64,000 nucleotides of DNA, taken from Chamaecrista fasciculata (taxonomy: Eukaryota > Streptophyta > Magnoliopsida > Fabales > Fabaceae). The position numbers and the translations under genes are program-made. The DNA lies in assembly GCA_003254925.1 (NCBI GenBank), contig QANZ01017173.1, positions 1 through 64,000 of the forward strand, written 5' to 3'. Positions 58,653 through 64,000 of the stretch are shown piece after piece. The notes under the pieces were generated by a model, which ran no database searches, was not told the DNA's origin, and saw nothing but the letters and a program-made list of their open reading frames with translations. Each line of letters begins with the position of its first letter. Positions within the stretch are counted from its first letter, which is position 1.

Positions 58653-59880
58653 CGGGCCTTAGTGGCTCGCGCATAGTCCCTCGTGAACTTCGGTCAACAC
58701 TCTGTTAATCTCGTCTCCTACTATGCACTTGGCTCCAGGATGACTGAAGTTTTTTCTTTATAAGGCACCTTGTTTGATGAAGTACCTGCCAGATCTTCTC
58801 GTGACCTTTCTGGCTTCGTTCTTGTCTGAAGGGAGGGCACCTGTGGCCAAATATTTGAATATTGGCGTTCTTCAGTCGTCAACTTCTTCTGCGGGAAGAA
58901 TATCCTGCTCAAGGATTGACGGCTCCCTTAGAGTTGTTTTGATGATGGAGTCTCTGCCCCCTTTGGTTGGCTTGGACGCCAGTTTGGCGAGCTCGTCTGC
59001 TCTGTCGTTGTCGTTTCGCGGGATATGCTGGAAAGTGGCTTCAATTCCAGAGCCTTCAATATTTTCTTTGCCTTTTCGGTGTATTGGACCATAATCGGGT
59101 CTTTGGTTTCATACTCTCCGCTCATCTGTTGTATCACCAGTTGGGAGTCTCCCAAGATTTCTAGCTTTTTGGCGTCGATGTTCACTGCTAATTTCAGAGC
59201 AGCTATCAGGGCCTCGTACTCCGCTTGATTGTTGGTGATTGGGCACTCAATCTCTATTGATTGCTCTATGATGGAGCCATCTGGGGCTCGCATCACTACT
59301 CCTGCACCTCGTTGTGAGTTTGATACAGCTCCATTGATATGTACCTTCCATGTCCATTCTTGGGCGTTCTCGGGCCCCGTCATCTCGGCTACGAAGTCTG
59401 CCAACGCCTGTCCTTTGATGGTCCTTCTGGGCTCATAGGCTATCCCGTATTCCGAGATTTCCACTGACCAAATCGACATTCTTCCGGCAATGTCTGGTTG
59501 TTCTACCATCTGTTTGATGGGTCTGTCTGTTCTGACAATTATCTGATACTGTTGGTAGTAATGTCTCAACTTCCTAGTTGAATGAAGTAATGAGAATGTT
59601 AACTTCTCGAGGCGGTGATATCGCTTTTCTGCTCCTGTGAGAGTTTTGCTGGTGAAGTAGATGAGTTTTTGTTCTTCTCCCACTTCTATCACCAAAGCTG
59701 AGCTGACTGCGTCATCCGTGGACGCCAAATAGACATAGAAAATTGCAGCTAGAAAGCTTTATTGCTGAGGAGGCTCTAGGCGCCTTCTACCTCGACAGGA
59801 ACATATGAAGAGCCGCTAGCCTGCCGTTGAGGCGTTGGACTTCCTTGATTGTTTTCGGAGCCTTCATCTCCAAATTCTGG
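58653..59880 (-). pseudogene. Tat pol: RT tail and two RNase H domains
   Basis: In minus order: the RT tail (KEVQRLNGRLAAL at about 59850, out of frame after it), the RT-linked RNase H (LIYFTSKTLTGAEKRYHRLE, IIVRTDRPIK), then a second, archaeal-type RNase H (WKVHINGAVSNSQRGAGVV, NNQAEYEALIAALKLA, LGDSQLVIQQM). Dual RNase H is the hallmark of the Tat/Ogre clade. Past LKALE the frame shifts and continues as HIPRNDNDRADELAKLAS to stops. The catalytic RT, protease and gag are gone. In the second domain INGA stands where many relatives have DGA. Confidence 0.85.
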
Positions 59881-60100
59881 TGGTGGTTGGAAGATTCGCG
59901 TATGCGGCGATGGATATGTGGTGACTTACGTGCATGATGATAAAAGGGAGAGTCGAGGTTTTTGGTGATGGATGCGAAGTCGCCCTAGATGGAGGTCGTG
60001 GCGGCGGATGCGAACATGGAAGAGGAAGTTGAAATGACTAGAATGCCCCTTCTTCCTCCTTCTCTTGCGAAATCCAACCACCACTAGAATTTGATTTTCA
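59871..60100. repeat. GC-rich segment between short inverted repeats
   Basis: CAAATTCTGGTGGTGGTTGG near 59873 pairs with CCAACCACCACTAGAATTTG ending near 60098. The 170 bp between is GC-richer (GGCGGATGCG) and differs from both the retroelement and the MULE arm. It may be a small nested element or captured host DNA. Confidence 0.45.
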
Positions 60101-60120
60101 CTTTTTTGTTTCTGAACAAA

Positions 60121-60121
60121 C

Positions 60122-60155
<34 letters not shown>
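60121..60155. repeat. (GA)n microsatellite at the inner edge of the MULE right arm
   Basis: About 17 GA units. The left arm has a short CT run at the equivalent place (53090-53097), so the run belongs to the arm and has expanded here. Confidence 0.85.
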
Positions 60156-60158
<3 letters not shown>

Positions 60159-60618
60159 TGGTCTTTGTCTTTTTGTTTAAATTAAATTATAATCTTAATT
60201 TATTTTTTGTTCTTACAATTTGATCCTATTATAAAAAGAAAATGACCTTAATGTAAAAAACTAAAACTTTTGAGGGATGAAAGTCTACTTTTTTTTTTTG
60301 ACGGAAAAAGTAGATGGGAAGTGCTGAGGGACTAACAGTGCAACATTTTGAAAAATTGAGGGACTAAGACAGAACGAAAATAACTGAGGGACCAATTTAG
60401 AACATTACGGATAACTGAAGGACCAAAATAGGACTTTGGCCAATATCAAATGACATCCGCTCGAGCCTCTAATTAAAGTTTCTCGTCCTGCATGTGATAA
60501 CGTCTTTACCTTCCACCCGACCAGACGATTGTTAAGTGTAGTTTCAAAGATTTGTTCAGAATTTCAAGATGTCTTTCATTGAGGGTGTCCTAGGGCTTTG
60601 TGTCCATCAAAATTAAAT

Positions 60619-61159
60619 GAGGAAAATATACTATTAGGTCCCTCTTTTTTCACACTTTTAACTATTTGGTTCCCGCATTTTTGAAATAGACTATTTGGTC
60701 CCTTAAAAATTAGAAATGTCAACTCTTAGTCCCTGCCTATCTCTGTTACTAACACTGATAACCTGGTCATTAAGTGCACATGTAACACATTAAATATCAC
60801 ATATTTAACTATTTGAAACCACCTAGGATTTGGGATTTTGGAATAATTCAATAATTTATACCTTATAGAAGCTTCACGTGTAATATAAATATTTGAGTCT
60901 ACTCAATTTTAGGCTGATTTTGTTGTATTTGTTGGTCCGGATCGGTGTATTTAGGTGATTAGGATGTTAAAGTGGCATTATCCATTTGATAGTTGACGAT
61001 TATGATAAATGAGGGACTAAGTAATAGACAACTATGATAAATGAGAGACTAAATAGTTGACATTTCTAATTTTTTAGGAATTAAATAATCTATTTAAAAA
61101 ATGCAAGGAGCAAATAGTTAGAAGTGTACAAAAAGGAGGGACCAAATAGTAGGTTTTCT
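60619..61159. mobile_element. Foldback MITE, MULE type
   Basis: A 541-bp element. The left arm reads GAGGAAAATATACTATTAGG, the right ACCAAATAGTAGGTTTTCT; within them 'tttttgaaatagactattt' pairs with 'aaataatctatttaaaaaa'. Flanks AAAATTAAAT are identical (60609-60618 and 61160-61169), that is a 9- to 10-bp duplication. Confidence 0.78.
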
Positions 61160-61533
61160 AAAATTAAATATAGCTGGGTAAAACAATTTATGCACTAATA
61201 TATATAAAAAACTAAGAGGCAGGATAAATATAGAGAGTGAACATGTAGAATTATGGCTTAGAAAGAGTTGAGTTGTTGATTTCAATTCAACATAGCACAC
61301 CGGATGAATGCTAGAACCTTAGAAATTTCAATTAGTCTAAGCATGCTTGGAAGGACATCGAAACCCTAGAATCAGGTCGGGAGATTGGGAACCCAATATG
61401 ATTAATTAGTGGGTGATGACTTAAAAAATTTCTCTTTTTTAAAAATTAGTTATTTGGCATATATCCCAAAATTTCAAAAACTCTAATTCTGTATTTTTAA
61501 GTTTTAATACTAAAACTTGGAAGTTAATATATA

Positions 61534-62216
61534 GGTAAAAGACCATTTCGTGCCCTTAACGTTTTGGGTCAGTTTCAGTTATGCCCCTAACGTTTGTTTT
61601 GTGTCAGTTATGCCCCTAATGTGAAACGTTGGTGTCAATTATACCCTAACTTCAATTTTTTTGGGCCAAAGTTCTATTTTAATTTGGTCCCTCAAGTTTG
61701 CTCAAAGTTTCATTTGGGACCCTCAAGTCTCTGGAAAACTTTTCGGCGAGATACACGGCGGCCCCGACAACTATGAAAACTCCTAATCCAAGGTTTTTTT
61801 ACCTCCTGATTTCAATGACGGTCTTTATTTCGCGAAAAAATGACTGGCAAGCCGCCGAAAAATTACATAGTCGCCGAAAAATTACACAATTGCCGAAAAT
61901 CATATTTATGGTCATTTGTTCGCAAAATGAAGACCACCATTGAACTTAGGAGGTCAAAAAACCCTGGACTAGGAGTTTTCGTAGTCGTCGGGATTGCCGT
62001 ATATCTCGTCGGAAAGTTTGTCGAAGCCTTGAGGAGCCAAAACAGAACTTTGAACAAACTTGAGGAACCAAAATAGGACTTTGGCTAAAAAAAATTGAGA
62101 TTAGGGTATAATTGACACTAACGTTTCACATTGGGGGCATAATTGACACAAAACAAACGTTCGGGGCATAACTGAAACTGACCGCAAACATTAGGGGCAC
62201 GAAAGGGTCTTTTACC
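61534..62216. mobile_element. Foldback MULE-type MITE, copy 2
   Basis: A 683-bp sister of 15292-15942 with ends GGTAAAAGACCATTTCGTGC and GCACGAAAGGGTCTTTTACC. Perfect 9-bp duplication TAATATATA at 61525-61533 and 62217-62225. The central GC-rich part (CGGCGGCCCCGACAAC) is also shared. Confidence 0.92.
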
Positions 62217-62243
62217 TAATATATATATATAGAGAGAGAGAGA

Positions 62244-62664
62244 GAAAATTTACTATTTGGTCCTTGAATTTACACCAAGTCAATTAATCAATCTTTGAAT
62301 AATCAAAATATATTACTCAATCCTTGAATTATTGCAATTGTTAACGAGCTGGTCCTCGAGTCAAATTCAAAGACTAAAAAAATTTAAATTTAGAGCTCAA
62401 ATAGTATAAATTTAGTACAAATTCAATGATCAAAAGCTATAAAATTAGTTTGATTAATTCAAGAATCAAATAGTATTAATTTTGTAAGAATTCAAGGATA
62501 AAAAAAATATAAAATTAGTTTAAATTAAATTTAGCGACCAAATCGTCATTGGAGACCAAATAGTTGATAACCGAAATGTTTCAGAGACTAAATCGTGTAT
62601 TTTGATTATTCAGGGATTGATTAGTTGACTTGGTGTAAATTTAAGGACGAAATAATAAGTTTTC
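62244..62664. mobile_element. Foldback element, second copy of the 22742 family
   Basis: Ends GAAAATTTACTATTTGGTCC and GACGAAATAATAAGTTTTC; inner arms 'tttacaccaagtcaattaatcaatc' opposite 'gattgattagttgacttggtgtaaa'. It lies 27 bp right of the previous element, separated by a TA/GA microsatellite. Confidence 0.7.
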
Positions 62665-62724
62665 TCATAGGTTCTAAAACATTCCAAATCTATCTTCAAA
62701 TAAGAACTCTCTCAAATGTTGGCC

Positions 62725-62882
62725 CTCTAATATTTGGGCCTTATTATCGGGATCCAGCCCAAAAATTCTCTTTATTCAGTTTTCCACAACTTCATTTTTT
62801 TCTTTTTCTTGCCCTCAACCTGCCTAAGCTAAGCGACGACGCCGGTGGAAGTCGTATCGTGTGTTCGCCTCCATTCACTGTG
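62725..62882 (+). promoter_or_regulatory. Possible promoter and first exon of a gene entering the right edge
   Basis: TTGGGCCTTATTATCGGGATCCAGCCCAAA-type motifs (TGGGCC at 62737 and AGCCCA at 62756) are followed by a GC-rich patch (AAGCGACGACGCCGGTGG, about 62831) and a donor-like CACTGT|GTGAGC at 62881. The arrangement resembles the PP5 5' end. No coding exon could be assigned in the remaining kilobase. Confidence 0.3.
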
Positions 62883-64000
62883 TGAGCTTTCTCTTTCCTT
62901 TTCATTTTCTTTCTTTCTCTTTTTCACAATTCACTTGTTGCTTCTGTTTTTATTTCGAAACGCATACAATACAATTACAATTCAAAACCCATATATATGT
63001 ATATATAGATCTCTCGTCACCTTCTTCTTCTCACGCTTCCCTCCTTCTTCGTCTTCTTCTTTCTCTTCTATGGGGTTGCCTATTTCTTGTGGGCTTTTCC
63101 TATTCTTCTCTTGGTTTTGTGAATTCTTTGATAATGCTGAGTTTTTGTCGAATTTTTTGTTTGTTCTTTTCTTTGGGTTTTCGTTTAGGGCTTTGGTTTG
63201 TGTCATCTGCAATTTTGGTGCCGAGAGACAATGGGTTGATGGGTTATATAGTATGATGAGAATGTGAAGTGCTTTTGCTGGTGGTTGTCTGAGTAGTACG
63301 TTGGCATATTCTGAAATTTTGCTATGGCATGTGGAAAAAAAAAAGTTCTTTTTATTTTAGTGTTCTTCTGTTGTGATTTGTGAATCTTGAGGGGAAAACG
63401 TAAAGCAGTGGTTTTGAATAGAATGGGCGGTATCTTAGCTTTTGTTGGCTTCATAACAGACAAGTTTCAAGGAGAATAAATTATATTTGCATGTTTTGGG
63501 TTCAGAACATTGGCAAGAGAAAGATGATATTTTTGAATTCTGGACTAGCTAGCTGACAGGTGGTAGTTAGAATTGAAGATATTTGATTGGTTCATGGAAG
63601 CCCCAGCAAGTAAGAAACAACATACCCAGCAAATAAGATACAACATAAAGTAGTTAAAGAAAAATAAAACTTCGGAAGGTTTGAAGAAGTTCTGTTTTTT
63701 TAATGAAGAACTCAGCACATAAATAAACTTCCTATCCTCATTCTTGTTGAGTGAAAACCAAACAATTTGGAGTTTTATTCTTATATAAATTCTCATGTTA
63801 TAAGAGAATGTTGCTCTTTTGTGGTTTAAAATGAAATTTCTATTAGGATAAATCAAATGGGGACAAAAAATGTGATATGGCAAAGTATTAAAATTATACC
63901 CACAGCAAGCAGTTTACTTAATTCCTCAATTATAACTTCACATGTGTTGCTTAAAATTATGTTGGTGGTGTTATCAAAGATATCATTTTGACCATAAAGG
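62883..64000. other. T-rich probable intron or UTR, no coding exon recognised
   Basis: Pyrimidine-rich, then mixed AT-rich DNA. Open frames on both strands near 62900-63250 are low-complexity (Phe/Ser-rich) and overlap each other. It could be the first intron of the rightward gene suggested at 62725-62882. Confidence 0.3.

Larger units (their letters stand above)
52807..60441. mobile_element. MULE-like element, 7.6 kb, containing a Tat retrotransposon remnant
   Basis: Long inverted ends: left 52807-53097 (starts GGTCAAAGTCCTATTTTAG) and right about 60127-60441 (ends CAAAATAGGACTTTGGCC). The ends pair in order (GAGGGACTAACAGTGCAACA opposite TGTTGCACCGTTAGTCCCTC) and are flanked by AATATTAAA (52798-52806) and AATATCAAA (60442-60450), a 9-bp duplication with one mismatch. 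The inside is a broken Tat retroelement; no MULE transposase is present. The solo arm at 17200-17562 shows the family has other copies. Confidence 0.75.

Noticed and set aside
62845-63267. Phe/Ser-rich frames of 131-140 codons near the right edge
   Set aside because: Pyrimidine-rich DNA gives such frames in any phase; more likely intron or UTR.
1-64000. CRISPR arrays, tRNA or rRNA genes, bacterial operons
   Set aside because: None found by eye; the repeats are dispersed or inverted and the gene structure is that of a plant nucleus.

Overview
The window is nuclear DNA of a flowering plant, almost certainly a eudicot. It is AT-rich, its genes have GT-AG introns, and it is packed with plant transposon classes: Ty1/copia, Tat-type Ty3/gypsy, hAT, PIF/Harbinger, MULE, Helitron, TRIM and SINE. 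A legume is possible, but nothing here settles the family. Four assembly gaps are visible (single N at 1911, 9688 and 24745; an N run at 15239-15253).

Two intact host genes are present. (1) A 12-exon gene on the minus strand (14891 to 9038) encodes a 463-residue ankyrin-repeat/Raf-like kinase of the plant integrin-linked-kinase family, closest to what I remember of Arabidopsis AT4G18950 (BHP/ILK5). (2) A gene on the plus strand (coding 30354-51027, non-coding first exon near 29285) encodes serine/threonine protein phosphatase 5: TPR domain plus PPP catalytic domain, 482 residues. It has an in-frame 174-bp cassette exon (44561-44734) that would insert two membrane-spanning segments between the TPR and phosphatase domains. 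There are also a decayed 3' piece of a myo-inositol oxygenase gene (18609-19432), an RPA-like OB-fold fragment just upstream of it, and possible first exons of genes running off both edges.

Layout: 1-5 kb, possible minus-strand exon at the edge, a Tourist-like repeat and two foldback MITEs. 5-8.5 kb, the 3' part of a Ty1/copia element cut by a hAT element, then a MITE. 9-15 kb, the kinase gene with a hAT MITE in intron 1. 15-16.3 kb, a foldback element next to the kinase start codon with a second foldback nested in it. 16.9-19.4 kb, gene fragments. 21-23 kb, foldback elements. 25-26.1 kb, a Helitron remnant (Pif1 helicase fragment and 3' terminus). 26.1-29.2 kb, four small hAT elements, one inserted into the target duplication of another, ending against the PP5 promoter. 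29.2-51.6 kb, PP5. Its third coding intron is 12.3 kb because it holds two head-to-head hAT copies, one of them split by an 8.3-kb PIF/Harbinger element. 52.5-60.4 kb, a SINE and a 7.6-kb MULE-like element containing a decayed Tat-lineage retrotransposon with an antisense extra gene. 60.6-62.7 kb, three more foldback elements. 62.7-64 kb, the possible 5' end of a rightward gene.

The main structural theme is repeated insertion of palindromic elements with 9-bp target duplications, read directly from the sequence, next to or inside the two host genes. The most interesting biology is the membrane-segment cassette exon of PP5, and the PIF/Harbinger element with mismatched ends and a passenger gene inside the same transcript.
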